64,000 nucleotides of DNA from DATJMJ01 sp035503915. Its GTDB lineage: Bacteria; Actinomycetota; Acidimicrobiia; Acidimicrobiales; Palsa-688. The stretch lies in assembly GCA_035503915.1 (NCBI GenBank), contig DATJSU010000021.1, forward strand, positions 10,436 to 74,435, read 5' to 3'. Positions 50,663-59,309 of this stretch are shown here, in pieces. Numbering within the stretch: the first letter of the stretch is position 1; every line of letters begins with the position of its first letter. Both the position numbers and the translations under genes were made by a program. The notes under the pieces are model-generated. The model ran no database searches. It saw only the letters and a list, made by a program, of their open reading frames with translations, and had not been told where the DNA came from.

Positions 50663-51135
50663 GTGTTGGGCGCTTTCAACTGGTCCGCCAAGGCCTCGAG
50701 GGCGGCCAGGCCGTTGACTACGGCAGAGCGTTCGCTCGGGGAAAGCCGCCCCAGCGCGAGCGAGAGGACGCGGCTGCGTTCGGTGCGGATCTGGCCATGG
50801 AGCCGCTTGCCGGCCGCTGTTGCCTCGACGAGCGACGCCCGACGGTCGGAAGCGTCCGTCTGGCGCGTAACGAGGCCCGCCTGCTCGAGCTCGTGAACGA
50901 GCCTGGAAAGCATGGTTGGGTTCATGCCCTCGGCGGAGGCGAGCTCGGACAGCCGGAGCGGCCCTTGCCGAACGATGCCGGCGAGGACGCTTGTCCCCGC
51001 AGGCGTAAGGGCGGCGCCCGTCGGCGTGCGGTCGGTGCGGCGGAGGAGCCGGGCCACCACTGCGCCGAGCCGTTCGGCCGTGCCGAAGTGTTCTTCGGCG
51101 ACACGGGGGCTAACGAGCGTCGCGTTGCCCGGCAA
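50659..51135 (-). CDS. MarR-family regulator of the adjacent MFS exporter
   Basis: The 158-residue protein has the MarR winged helix: LRLSELASAEGMNPTMLSRL and LEQAGLVTRQTDASDRRASL (about residues 60-100). TTG 51135 is the only start that retains the first helix. A 15-bp palindrome, CGTTGCC-C-GGCAACG (51123-51137), spans the start codon and may be its operator. It is coupled to the exporter gene downstream, the usual MarR drug-response layout. Confidence 0.85.
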   Translation of the reverse strand: MPGNATLVSPRVAEEHFGTAERLGAVVARLLRRTDRTPTGAALTPAGTSVLAGIVRQGPLRLSELASAEGMNPTMLSRLVHELEQAGLVTRQTDASDRRASLVEATAAGKRLHGQIRTERSRVLSLALGRLSPSERSAVVNGLAALEALADQLKAPNT

Positions 51136-51319
51136 CGTCCGAAACCTCCTGCCCCGGCCGGCTGGGGCCCTAATTGCTTATCGAACAGCAACCATCTTGT
51201 GGCAGCCCCGCTCCCGTCCGCCTGGCAACTCGGCCCCAGTGCCAGGGACCTTGGGCCTTTCAGCGAGGTCCAGGCGGGGCGACGGCCCCAGCCGCTTGCG
51301 GAACACCAGGTACGGCCTC

Positions 51320-52075
51320 TCAGCCTCCGACCGGCTGAACCCCGAGGTTGCGCCCCCAGAGATCGAGGGTCCGTTCGAAGTGCCGCTCGGCCGCCTCGTG
51401 CTGGTAGACGGGAAGGTCGCCCATCGCGAACCCGTGTGCGGTCCCAGGGAGCCGTTCCACCGTGCCGCGGACATCCAGGCGCTCCATCTCTGCGCGGAAC
51501 CTGTCGACGACCTCAGCGGTCGCGGACTGGTCGTTCTCCGCGAAAGCGACGTAGAGCTCTCCGCGCACCGTGGCGAGGTCGTGGTGCGGCGAGCCCGGGT
51601 CGTCGGTGACGAGGGCTCCCGGATGGATGCATGCGGCGGCCACGATCTGGTCACCGAAGACGGAGGCGGCGTGGAGAGCGAGGCGCGCTCCCATGCAGTA
51701 CCCCACGCACACCTTGGGGCCCTGGGCTGCTTCAGGATCACCGATGACGGCGTCCAAGACCGCCCGGGTGTCGGCGATGACCTTCTCCGGTGTCACGCTC
51801 ATGACCACGGACATCATGCGCTCCCGGGCCCCCTCCGTGCCTAGCTCGCGCATGTCGAAAGTGATCCCCTTCCCAGACCGGTAGAACAGATCGGGAGCGA
51901 CGCAGAAGTAGCCGTCTTTTGCGAAGCGGCGCGCGTTCTCTTTCACCTGCTCGCGATAGCCAATCCCGTCCATGTAGAGCACGGCGACGGGAAAGGGGCC
52001 GCCGGTGCCGGGATGGGCGACAAAGGTCGTCATCTCGCCGTCCTGGGTGCCGACCGTGATCTCCCTTTCATTCAT
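51320..52075 (-). CDS. Dienelactone-hydrolase-family alpha/beta hydrolase
   Basis: The 251-residue enzyme has the DLH catalytic triad: nucleophile Cys127 in GYCMGA, Asp182 in AFAENDQ and His214 in GTAHGF. ATG 52075 follows AAGGAGG; a frame that extends to 52255 is not needed. The family hydrolyses dienelactone or other esters and lactones, here of unknown identity. It lies between two MarR-MFS modules and is divergent from the second one, so a role in detoxification is plausible. Confidence 0.87.
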   Translation of the reverse strand: MNEREITVGTQDGEMTTFVAHPGTGGPFPVAVLYMDGIGYREQVKENARRFAKDGYFCVAPDLFYRSGKGITFDMRELGTEGARERMMSVVMSVTPEKVIADTRAVLDAVIGDPEAAQGPKVCVGYCMGARLALHAASVFGDQIVAAACIHPGALVTDDPGSPHHDLATVRGELYVAFAENDQSATAEVVDRFRAEMERLDVRGTVERLPGTAHGFAMGDLPVYQHEAAERHFERTLDLWGRNLGVQPVGG

Positions 52076-52304
52076 GCTCTGCCTCCTTCCTCCTCGGTGC
52101 CGGACCTGGAAGCTGAGAACCTCCTGGCGTTCCAGTTCGATTAGGTGCCGCTGCCAACGGGCGAGCTTATCGGCCAGCCGGCTCGGGCCAACCGTTGTGG
52201 TCTGCTCTGTGCCCGACGAGCCTGAACTTGCGGCTCTGTGAACGGCTCGGGCCACGGCGAAATGGAGCCCGCGGTGGGGTTCGGGTGTAGTGGCTCAGTG
52301 GTAG

Positions 52305-52340
52305 TTTACTTATCGCCGATACTTAGTAACATAGATATGT
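52305..52340 (+). promoter_or_regulatory. Promoter region with palindromes before the MarR-MFS operon
   Basis: TTTACT (52305-52310) and TAACAT (52327-52332) are separated by 16 bp. The 11-bp palindrome TATCGCCGATA (52311-52321) lies between the boxes, and ACATA-GA-TATGT (52329-52340) overlaps the -10. Both are candidate MarR sites. Confidence 0.45.
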
Positions 52341-52361
52341 ATAGAGCCGTCTCAAGCACCG

Positions 52362-52865
52362 TTGGCGCCCAGCGAAGCCGAAGTTGACACTGGCGCGGCC
52401 CCGGATGTGCCTACCCCTCAAGTACTGGCTGGCCGGTTGCGGCTTTCGATGATCCGCCTCAGCCGCCAGCTGCGCCGCTACGACCCCTCTGAGCTCACCA
52501 TCGCCCAGCTCTCATTGCTCGCCAGTGTGGTGCGGGCCGGCCCCATCGGCGTCGGCCACCTCGCCGAGATCGAAGGGCTGCCCTCCCCGGCAGTCACGCG
52601 CCTTGCCGACAAGCTCGAGGAGGCTGGCCTCGTCACCCGCCGGGCCAACCCTGCTGACCGGCGAGGCGTTCATTTAGTGGCGACCGTGCCGGGCGAGCAA
52701 CTGTTCGCACGCCGCTGGGAGGCCGGCAACGCCTGGCTTGCCGGGCACCTCAGCGCGCTGAGCGAGGACGACCGCGTGGCGTTAGAACGCGCCCTTGGGG
52801 TACTCGAGTCCCTCGCTGCGCAAAACCCCGAAGACCACCACCAAGACAAGGAGGCGCCGGCATGA
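52362..52865 (+). CDS. MarR-family regulator
   Basis: The 167-residue protein has helices LAGRLRLSMIRLSRQLRRYD, a recognition region VGHLAEIEGLPSPAVTRLAD and the wing LVTRRANPADRRGVHLV. TTG 52362 is assumed; GTG 52407 would remove 15 residues without harming the fold, and no ribosome site decides. Its stop overlaps the DHA2 exporter start (ATGA). Palindromes upstream fit autoregulation. Confidence 0.85.
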   Translation: MAPSEAEVDTGAAPDVPTPQVLAGRLRLSMIRLSRQLRRYDPSELTIAQLSLLASVVRAGPIGVGHLAEIEGLPSPAVTRLADKLEEAGLVTRRANPADRRGVHLVATVPGEQLFARRWEAGNAWLAGHLSALSEDDRVALERALGVLESLAAQNPEDHHQDKEAPA

Positions 52866-54847
52866 GCGCTGGCATGACTACCCTGCCGCCCGCTTCGTCA
52901 GCAGCCGTGGGGCCCCACTACAAATGGGTCGTCCTCTCCAACACAACCGTCGGAGTGCTGTTGGCAACCCTCAACGGGACCAGCCTCATGATCGCTCTGC
53001 CGGTCATCTTCCGGGGCATCCACCTGGACCCGCTGCAGGCAGCGAACTTCCCATACCTGTTGTGGATCATGATGGGCTACGTACTGGTGTCGGCCGCTGT
53101 CGTGGTAACCGTGGGCCGTATCGGCGACATGTTCGGGCGCACGAAGATGTACAACCTTGGCTTTGCCTGGTTCACCCTCGGCGCCATCCTCCTGTCGGCC
53201 GTCTGGAGCACGGGCTCGACGGGGGCTTTGGAGCTCGTTATCCTGCGGATGTTCCAGGCCATCGGCGGAGCGCTGCTGATGGCAAATTCGGCGGCCATCA
53301 TCACCGATGCCTTTCCTGCAGAACAGCTCGGCCTCGCACTTGGGATGAACATGGTCGCCGGGATCCTCGGTTCCTTCTTGGGCATCCTCGCCGGTGGGTT
53401 GCTGTCACAGCTCGGGTGGCGCTGGGTGTTCCTGGCGAACGTGCCGGTCGGGGTTTTCGGGACAGTCTGGGCCTACTTGAAGCTGAAGGAGATAGGTGTC
53501 CGTATCAAGGCCAAGATCGACTGGCTGGGGAACATCGCTTTCGCCGGAGGCCTGGCCATGGTCCTCACCGGGGCCACCTACGGCATCAAGCCCTACGGGC
53601 GGTCGCTCACGGGTTGGGGGGACCCCTTCGTCTTGGAGATGATCTGCGGGGGCCTCGCGTTGCTCGTCATCTTTGTCGTCGTCGAGATGAAGGTGGCAGA
53701 GCCGATGTTCCGCCTGTCGCTGTTCCGCATCCGCGCGTTCAGCGCTGGCAACGCGGCGTCGTTCCTCGGGGCTATCGGGCGCGGTGGCCTGCAGTTCATG
53801 TTAATGATCTGGTTCCAGGGCATCTGGTTGCCCCAGCATGGCTTCAGCTTCACCAGGACCCCGCTTTGGGCGGGGATCTACATGTTGCCTTTCATGCTCG
53901 GCTTTGTGTTCGCCGGCCCCCTGTCGGGCAGGCTGTCGGACCGCTACGGCGCCCGCCCCTTCGCTACGAGCGGGATGCTGGTCTCAGCCACCATGTACTT
54001 GGCGATGATGGCCTTCCCCGCTGACTTTTCCTACTGGCCTTTCGCCGCAGTGATGTTCGTCTCGGGTATCGGCGGGGGCCTGTTCGCCTCGCCCAACACA
54101 GCCTCGATCATGAACTCGGTCCCCGCTCGTCACCGTGGGGCAGCTTCGGGGATGCGGGTGACGTTCGCCCAAGTCGGCATGCCGCTCTCGATGGGGCTCT
54201 TCTTTACGCTTCTCGTCTTCGGCCTGAACGCCAAGGTGCCCTCGGCCATGTACCAGGGCCTGGTTGCCCATGGGGTCCCAGCTGCCAACGCGACCCAACT
54301 CGCCCACATGCCGCCTCTGGGTTACCTTTTTGCGGCTTTCTTGGGCCTCAACCCATTGAAGAGCCTCCTCGGCCCCGGGGTTCTCGGGCACCTCGCACCA
54401 GCCCAGGCCAATATCCTTACCAGCAGGGCGTTCTTCCCGCAGTTGATCGGGCCATCGTTCAAGCACGGCCTAGTGATCATCCTGGCCTTCGCGGTAGCCA
54501 TGAGCCTCATTGCAGCGGTTGCTTCGGCGCTGCGAGGTGAAAAGTTCATCCACGAGGACGACGAGTCAATCGCCCAGAAGGCCCATCTCAGGTTAGGAGT
54601 TGCGGGCTCGCCCAACGGGAGCGGCGCTGTGGCCGGGCCGGTCGCCGCCGGTGCGGGGATGGCGACGCTCGACGAAGATTGTGACGCGCCGGGCCGGGTG
54701 CCGAGGGACGGCATGCCAACCCACGCGTTGACCAACGCCTTTGCTGGCACCTCAGTCCCGGTACCAGTTGCCGAGCCTCGCCGGCACCGGTTGTTGCGCG
54801 AGCGGGTGCGCCATCTCGGTGGCGGCGCGTACAGGCGTCAGCACTGA
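52862..54847 (+). CDS. MFS drug exporter, DHA2 (EmrB/QacA) family
   Basis: The 661-residue membrane protein has about fourteen helices (residues 20-555) with WIMMGYVLVSAAVVVTVGRI, GDMFGRTKMYNLGFAWFTLG and the motif C-like LGMNMVAGILGSFLGILAGG. A cytosolic tail of about 110 residues rich in Gly/Ala/Pro and Arg extends beyond the last helix and is not a known domain. It would export hydrophobic drugs. The MarR gene directly upstream is its probable regulator. Confidence 0.9.
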   Translation: MSAGMTTLPPASSAAVGPHYKWVVLSNTTVGVLLATLNGTSLMIALPVIFRGIHLDPLQAANFPYLLWIMMGYVLVSAAVVVTVGRIGDMFGRTKMYNLGFAWFTLGAILLSAVWSTGSTGALELVILRMFQAIGGALLMANSAAIITDAFPAEQLGLALGMNMVAGILGSFLGILAGGLLSQLGWRWVFLANVPVGVFGTVWAYLKLKEIGVRIKAKIDWLGNIAFAGGLAMVLTGATYGIKPYGRSLTGWGDPFVLEMICGGLALLVIFVVVEMKVAEPMFRLSLFRIRAFSAGNAASFLGAIGRGGLQFMLMIWFQGIWLPQHGFSFTRTPLWAGIYMLPFMLGFVFAGPLSGRLSDRYGARPFATSGMLVSATMYLAMMAFPADFSYWPFAAVMFVSGIGGGLFASPNTASIMNSVPARHRGAASGMRVTFAQVGMPLSMGLFFTLLVFGLNAKVPSAMYQGLVAHGVPAANATQLAHMPPLGYLFAAFLGLNPLKSLLGPGVLGHLAPAQANILTSRAFFPQLIGPSFKHGLVIILAFAVAMSLIAAVASALRGEKFIHEDDESIAQKAHLRLGVAGSPNGSGAVAGPVAAGAGMATLDEDCDAPGRVPRDGMPTHALTNAFAGTSVPVPVAEPRRHRLLRERVRHLGGGAYRRQH

Positions 54848-55058
54848 GGTGTGCGGCCGCATGGCGCTCGCAGGTACTCGGCGCTCAGCGAAGGCCCGGT
54901 TGCCGACCGCTCCGCCTGTTATGGCGCGGGAGCGACAGGGACGCGGAAGCACCGACGGGTCGCGATCGGCGTCGAGGCAGGGAGGCTGGTAACAGGGCAG
55001 GCCGCCCAAGCGAGGCTGGCAAGATGGGACAATGAAGGCGGAGGAGGGAGCGTACGCA

Positions 55059-56147
55059 GTGAGTGCTGGGCCGCGGGCTCGACGTGCGTTTGTTGTTATG
55101 ACCGTCGTTGCCCTTCTCACTGGGTGTGGCAGCAGCGAGCCTCAAGGGCGCGTGGCGCCGACCGTGGTCCCAGGCATACAACTGCCCGTGTTCGAGAAAT
55201 CCTGTGCGCCGCAGCCCGGTCCGCCGTCGGTTGTGCCGATAAGGGTCGTCGGGAGCGGTGCGATCGTCGCCAACGTCTGCATCGGCGGAGAAGGGCCGTT
55301 CCCGTTCCTGGTGGACACCGGGGGATCCACAAGCCTCGTGGGCTCGAGCCTTGCGGCGAGGCTTCACCTCGCCCTCGTCGACGGGCCTCGGACTGTTTTG
55401 TCGTTCACCTGCAAGCGGCAGATCTCTTTCGCAGCTGTTTCACGATGGTCGGTAGGCAACATCACATTGCTCCCCCAGACCGTAGAAGTTGGGACCGTGC
55501 AGTCCCCCGCCCTCCCGAACCTGGACGGGGTGCTCGGCTCGGGCACACTGAGCAGCTTCGGTGCGGTGAGGATCGACTACCGCCAACAGACCCTCACACT
55601 TGGGCCACAAGGTGCTCCCCTTCGTTCAGACGTAGCGGGTGGCTCGGGGCCCCCATCCGTCTCAGGCTCATTGACAGAGGGCACATCGTTCGCCAGCCCG
55701 ATGCCCGTCAAGGTCGTCAGCGAAACTCTTTCCCCCCACCGCCTACGACTGATAGAGGTAAGGCCCACCGTTGACGTGTCGTTCGGGGCCAACCGGTTCA
55801 CGCTCACACTCGACACGGGCGCAGGTAGCACAAACCTTGCGCCGAGCGTGGTCAAGAAGCTCCGGCTGGCGCCGGCGGGCGGGCCCGGCGTGGCCTACGC
55901 CGGTCTCGACTGCCCCGTCGCCGTCAACCACTACACGATGGGGCCGGCAATGCTCGGAAAGGTGCAGCTTCCCGAGCAAACGGTCGGCAGCAACTTCATT
56001 CCCGCCGGCACGGTCGGGGTGGTCGGTTCCGGCACCCTGACCAACTACAACCCCGTGCTCGTTGACTACACCGACGGCGAGCTCTTCCTCGGCCAAGGCA
56101 AGCAGGCTCAGCCGGCCAGCCAGACCGTCCCATCTTCGAGCGGGTGA
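55059..56147 (+). CDS. Lipoprotein with two retropepsin-like aspartic protease domains
   Basis: The 362-residue protein starts at GTG 55059 after GGAGGAGGGAG; an ATG at 55032 is in frame but sits before that site. A short signal ends in the lipobox LLTGC with Cys23 as lipid anchor. Two similar halves follow, each with a catalytic-type motif: FLVDTGGSTSLV (Asp86) and LTLDTGAGSTNL (Asp252), each followed later by a GVLGSGTLS or GVVGSGTLT strand. This resembles the bilobal layout of pepsins built from two retropepsin-like units. An anchored extracellular protease or a binding protein derived from one is likely. Confidence 0.75.
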   Translation: MSAGPRARRAFVVMTVVALLTGCGSSEPQGRVAPTVVPGIQLPVFEKSCAPQPGPPSVVPIRVVGSGAIVANVCIGGEGPFPFLVDTGGSTSLVGSSLAARLHLALVDGPRTVLSFTCKRQISFAAVSRWSVGNITLLPQTVEVGTVQSPALPNLDGVLGSGTLSSFGAVRIDYRQQTLTLGPQGAPLRSDVAGGSGPPSVSGSLTEGTSFASPMPVKVVSETLSPHRLRLIEVRPTVDVSFGANRFTLTLDTGAGSTNLAPSVVKKLRLAPAGGPGVAYAGLDCPVAVNHYTMGPAMLGKVQLPEQTVGSNFIPAGTVGVVGSGTLTNYNPVLVDYTDGELFLGQGKQAQPASQTVPSSSG

Positions 56148-56341
56148 CGTCGGCTGATGCGCCCACCGCCACGAATACGGGTACGGCGATGTGAGCGGCA
56201 GGACCACCTTGGGAGAAACCGGCTTCGTAGCTAGAGTCGATGTCCTCAGTGAGCTAGACCCCGATGCGGCCACGGCCGGCTCGCAAGGCGAAAAACGGGT
56301 GACCAATGGCCAGTAGCGCGTCCCGTTGGCGCACGGAGGAC

Positions 56342-57412
56342 CTACCGCCCGAACGCGGCTCGGGTTGCGGCTGCGGTGGCGCTGAAGTACTCCCTCGGTC
56401 GGATGAAGCCCCACTCGTTGAACCTCCCGCCGTTGGCGAGGGCGCGCCGGTAGCCGAAGCTGGCGAGGTAGAGCGGACGGATGTACATGACCGCCTCGAG
56501 CCGCTCCAGCTCCTCGTCGGTCGGCTCGACGTGCCGGCGATAGGCATCGACGACGGCGTGGATGCGCTCCTGGTCGGGCCGACGTGGGTTCCACGAACCC
56601 GTTCCCCAGATCAGGTAAGCGAAGTCGGCGAGGCGCGGTCCACGCCCGGAGGCTTTCCAGTTGATCGCGACTGGCCCTTGTTCGCTCAGGACGGCGTGAT
56701 CGGGGGCGTGGAGGAGGTTCCCGTGGAGCAAGGCTTCCGGAAGGCCGTGACCGTCGTCGGCCGAGCGCACCTTGTCGCGGAGCCGTTCGAACCGCTCGCG
56801 CTCGTCGGCCACCACCTTCGTGTCGACGGCATCGAGGAACGACAGGGAGGCCAGCAGGTCCTGGCGCGGCGCGCCCTCACGGCTCGGGTCCTCACCACTC
56901 GCCCCACCCGGGCGGCTGACGGAACCGTACGGCAGCGCATGCAGACGTCCGAGCAGCTCACCCATCATGGCGAACTTCGCGGCACCATCGGGGAGCTGGA
57001 CGCCTTCGACGAACAGCGTCACCAGGACAGAGCTCCCATCGAAGTCAGATACGGCATCATCGACCGCCAGGCGCTCGGCGGGATAGTCCTGCCGCTCTAG
57101 GAACTCCAGGACCGCTGCGTCGCCCTCGGCACCCGCACGCGGGCGAGCGGGCGGGAACGCACGCGCAACCCAGGGCTCACCGTCGTTCCTGTCGATGCGG
57201 AAGACGTAAGTCTTGTGCACGCTGAGCTTTGTCGCAGCGACGGCGTCGATGCCATAGCGGTCCCGGAGATGCGCGAGCAACCGTTCGGCAGCGGGCTCGT
57301 GGTCCATCCTCGCACCGAGACCCTCGAGATCGGTCAGCGCCCCGGTGTACCGCTGCCCAGTCTCCTCGGCGTGGCGCCGGACAACTCGCTTGAAGCTGGC
57401 GTCCTTGGTCAT
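56342..57412 (-). CDS. Aminoglycoside-phosphotransferase-fold protein with Asn in both catalytic positions
   Basis: The 356-residue protein starts at ATG 57412 after GGGGAGG. A helical N-terminal motif (SFKRVVRRHAEETGQRYTGA, residues 6-25) precedes an APH kinase fold. Where APH enzymes have HGD the protein has His230-Gly231-Asn232 (LLHGNLLHAPDH), and the metal-binding Asp of IDW is Asn251 (INWKASGRGP). The rest, including RLADFAYLIWG, is conserved. Without both aspartates normal phosphotransfer is doubtful, so it may be a pseudokinase or use other residues. Confidence 0.78.
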   Translation of the reverse strand: MTKDASFKRVVRRHAEETGQRYTGALTDLEGLGARMDHEPAAERLLAHLRDRYGIDAVAATKLSVHKTYVFRIDRNDGEPWVARAFPPARPRAGAEGDAAVLEFLERQDYPAERLAVDDAVSDFDGSSVLVTLFVEGVQLPDGAAKFAMMGELLGRLHALPYGSVSRPGGASGEDPSREGAPRQDLLASLSFLDAVDTKVVADERERFERLRDKVRSADDGHGLPEALLHGNLLHAPDHAVLSEQGPVAINWKASGRGPRLADFAYLIWGTGSWNPRRPDQERIHAVVDAYRRHVEPTDEELERLEAVMYIRPLYLASFGYRRALANGGRFNEWGFIRPREYFSATAAATRAAFGR

Positions 57413-57708
57413 TGACAAGCCTCCCCGTGACACCCCCGTCCCCCAGTGACGCGGTGTTGGAAGGTGGCCCGTGACATCTACGACCGAGAGGGCAAATCCC
57501 CTTCACTAACGGGACCCCGACTGGGGCGGATGTCCCACAGCTCGGCGACCGGTCGCCGCCATGAACACTCTTCCTGAGGTGCTGAGCCTTGTCAAGGCGC
57601 TCCACTCACGAAATGACACTGCGGGAACCGCTGGACGGGGCGCGTACGCTGCAAAGGGCGACCCTCCCAGAATGCCATCCAGGCTACGGTCCTCATTCGA
57701 ACCGGGAC

Positions 57709-57876
57709 CTCGACAGCACCAAGTGGTCCGGCGGTGCGAAACCTAGGGAGCTGGCGGGGCGCATGCCGAGACACACGCGGCTGGGCCCAGTGCCTGGCCC
57801 CTGGGCGGAGGTCGACTTGCTCGGCGAGCGGCACTGGGTGCACAAGCGGTTCCATCACCAGATCGCCGCTGCCGAC
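57709..57876 (+). pseudogene. Decayed copy of the protein encoded at 58383-58763
   Basis: The frame reads LDSTKWSGGAKPRELAGRMP, then RHTRLGPVPGPWAEVDLLGE and RHWVHKRFHHQIAAAD. It aligns with LGSPRLSGGARPTSVISALP, RRTRLGPVSGRWGEITLLGK and RHWVKKRFQGEVTAAD of the nearby minus-strand gene. The N-terminal half is absent and no start is in place, so this is a fragment of a second family member lying in the opposite direction. Confidence 0.6.
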
Positions 57877-57917
57877 CGTGAGAGCGGCTTCTCAGCGGTT
57901 CCCTGGCGACCGGAGGC

Positions 57918-58140
57918 TCACTTCTGCCAGCGAAGGCGCACATTCCCGGTCAGCGAGGTGACCTTCGGGCCGCTGTCGGTCTGTGCGCAGGTCAGCTGCA
58001 TCGACCGGGCGGCGGGCTGAAGCCGTAGATCATGACCGGTGCCTGCCCGGAGTTGCCCAGAACAAGGTCGGCGACGATCCGTTTGCCCTGGGATGTGATG
58101 GCCTCCTGGTAGCCCGGGGAGTCGACGTAGACCAACGATG
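57918..58140 (-). pseudogene. Frameshifted remnant of an unidentified gene
   Basis: On the minus strand one frame reads LVYVDSPGYQEAITSQGKR, then IVADLVLGNSGQAPVMIYGF before a stop. A second frame continues MQLTCAQTDSGPKVTSLTGN and ends at TGA 57918. Both pieces have protein-like composition, unlike the other frames. I infer one gene broken by a frameshift; its family is not recognised. Upstream coding may extend to about 58260 in yet another frame. Confidence 0.35.
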
Positions 58141-58382
58141 CTCAGCGACTCCCCGGCCCACGGCGACGGTTGGGCAGTCGCAGTCACCACTGGCCGAGCC
58201 GAGGAGGAGTGCCCGCCCCGCGGCTAGGCCAGCCACACCGCCACGCCAAGCACGGCAGCGCCAGCAGTGGAGGTTCACCCCAAAACAGCCGCGCCCGAGC
58301 CGGGTTCTCTACGGTGTAAGCGGCCGGCGGCCGCCCGCTCAGATGAGCTGTGCTGTGCTGCTGGTTCGCTGATGTGTTGCGG

Positions 58383-58763
58383 TCAGCCAGTGAGGCCGAC
58401 CTCGGCGTCGGCTGCAGTCACCTCCCCCTGGAACCGCTTCTTCACCCAGTGACGCTTCCCAAGAAGGGTGATCTCTCCCCACCGTCCCGACACCGGCCCG
58501 AGCCGAGTGCGACGCGGCAGAGCAGAGATGACCGAGGTGGGCCTGGCGCCCCCGGACAACCTTGGACTGCCCAGAACGTAGATGGCGTCATCCGTGACGG
58601 CCACGCAGCGGTACTTGACCCAGGGCATCGCCAGGCCAGTGGCCCAGTTCACGATGAAGAAGCCGAAGTGCGGCGCCGTTTGGCAGACAAAGGCGTGCCT
58701 GACCTCGCTGCCGGGTGGCAGCAGCGGCGCTGAACGCTCGGCCAGTCCTTCCGGAGATGCCAC
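58383..58763 (-). CDS. Conserved actinobacterial protein, PH-like, function unknown
   Basis: The 126-residue protein has EVRHAFVCQTAPHFGFFIVN, a short hydrophobic region WATGLAMPWV, KYRCVAVTDDAIYVLGS and the C-terminal block LPRRTRLGPVSGRWGEITLL with KRHWVKKRF. The order of strands and the VTD-AI-VL segment resemble bacterial PH-like domains. Function is unknown. A damaged second copy lies about 0.6 kb away in the opposite direction (57709-57876), so the family was duplicated here. Confidence 0.65.
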   Translation of the reverse strand: MASPEGLAERSAPLLPPGSEVRHAFVCQTAPHFGFFIVNWATGLAMPWVKYRCVAVTDDAIYVLGSPRLSGGARPTSVISALPRRTRLGPVSGRWGEITLLGKRHWVKKRFQGEVTAADAEVGLTG

Positions 58764-58922
58764 CTCAGTGCGCCTTCCGGTGCCCGTTGCCAGCTGTGAA
58801 GAAGTCGAAGATCGAGTCGCGCAGCAGCAGCACCGATTGTTCCATGCAGCGACCCACGCCCGCCCAGCATCCCGGCGCCCTATTCGGCGATCGCGCGGAA
58901 CGCTGATGTCCAGTGCAGAACG

Positions 58923-59309
58923 TCAAACGCTGTGGATCGTGATGTCGGCTCCGGCCGCTGTGGCTACCTTGCGGATGTGGCCTGGGTTTGAGGTGACAAC
59001 GGCATGGTTCCGGCGGACCGCCCCCTCGACAACTGAGACGTCAACGATGTCGTCGTGGTCAGCACGCGCCGCCAAAGCTCCAACCGCTCGGGCCTGGGTC
59101 TTTGTGAGATCCTCGATGTCGCAGCCCTTAAGCAGCCGCGACATGCTCGCTTGCGGGCCGCCCCGCCAACCCTCAGCGAGCACACCGGCGGGCACTGCCG
59201 GGGGCAGCCCTCGTCGGAGAGCCGCCCGGTGAAGCGACCACACGATCCTGTCATCGCGTTCTGCGGCGACCAAAGCTCCCGTATCGTAGGTCAACCCGAC
59301 GGCGCTCAC
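58923..59309 (-). CDS. PIN-domain toxin, VapC-like
   Basis: The 128-residue protein has the PIN acidic pattern: Asp9 in LTYDTGALVAAE, Glu46 in VLAEGW, an acidic cluster DHDDIVDVSVVEGA (residues 84-96) and the closing VVTSNPGHIRKVA. It would cut RNA in the absence of its antitoxin. The start overlaps the stop of the upstream ribbon-helix-helix gene (59306-59309, ATGA), the usual toxin-antitoxin coupling. Confidence 0.82.
   Translation of the reverse strand: MSAVGLTYDTGALVAAERDDRIVWSLHRAALRRGLPPAVPAGVLAEGWRGGPQASMSRLLKGCDIEDLTKTQARAVGALAARADHDDIVDVSVVEGAVRRNHAVVTSNPGHIRKVATAAGADITIHSV

Larger units (their letters stand above)
57413..58382. other. Gene-poor stretch with gene debris
   Basis: Between the APH-fold gene and the next intact gene no complete coding region is supported. 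It holds the two remnants listed separately and the 16-bp palindrome CGGCGACCGGTCGCCG (57543-57558) of unknown role. Confidence 0.6.

Noticed and set aside
57543..57558. CGGCGACCGGTCGCCG as a further LacI-type operator
   Set aside because: Only the GACCGGTC core is shared; the outer TGT/ACA bases differ and no sugar gene is near.
57589..58020. 143-codon frame as a real gene
   Set aside because: Its first 40 and last 45 codons have no protein character and the middle is a fragment of a known neighbour, so it is listed as a pseudogene.
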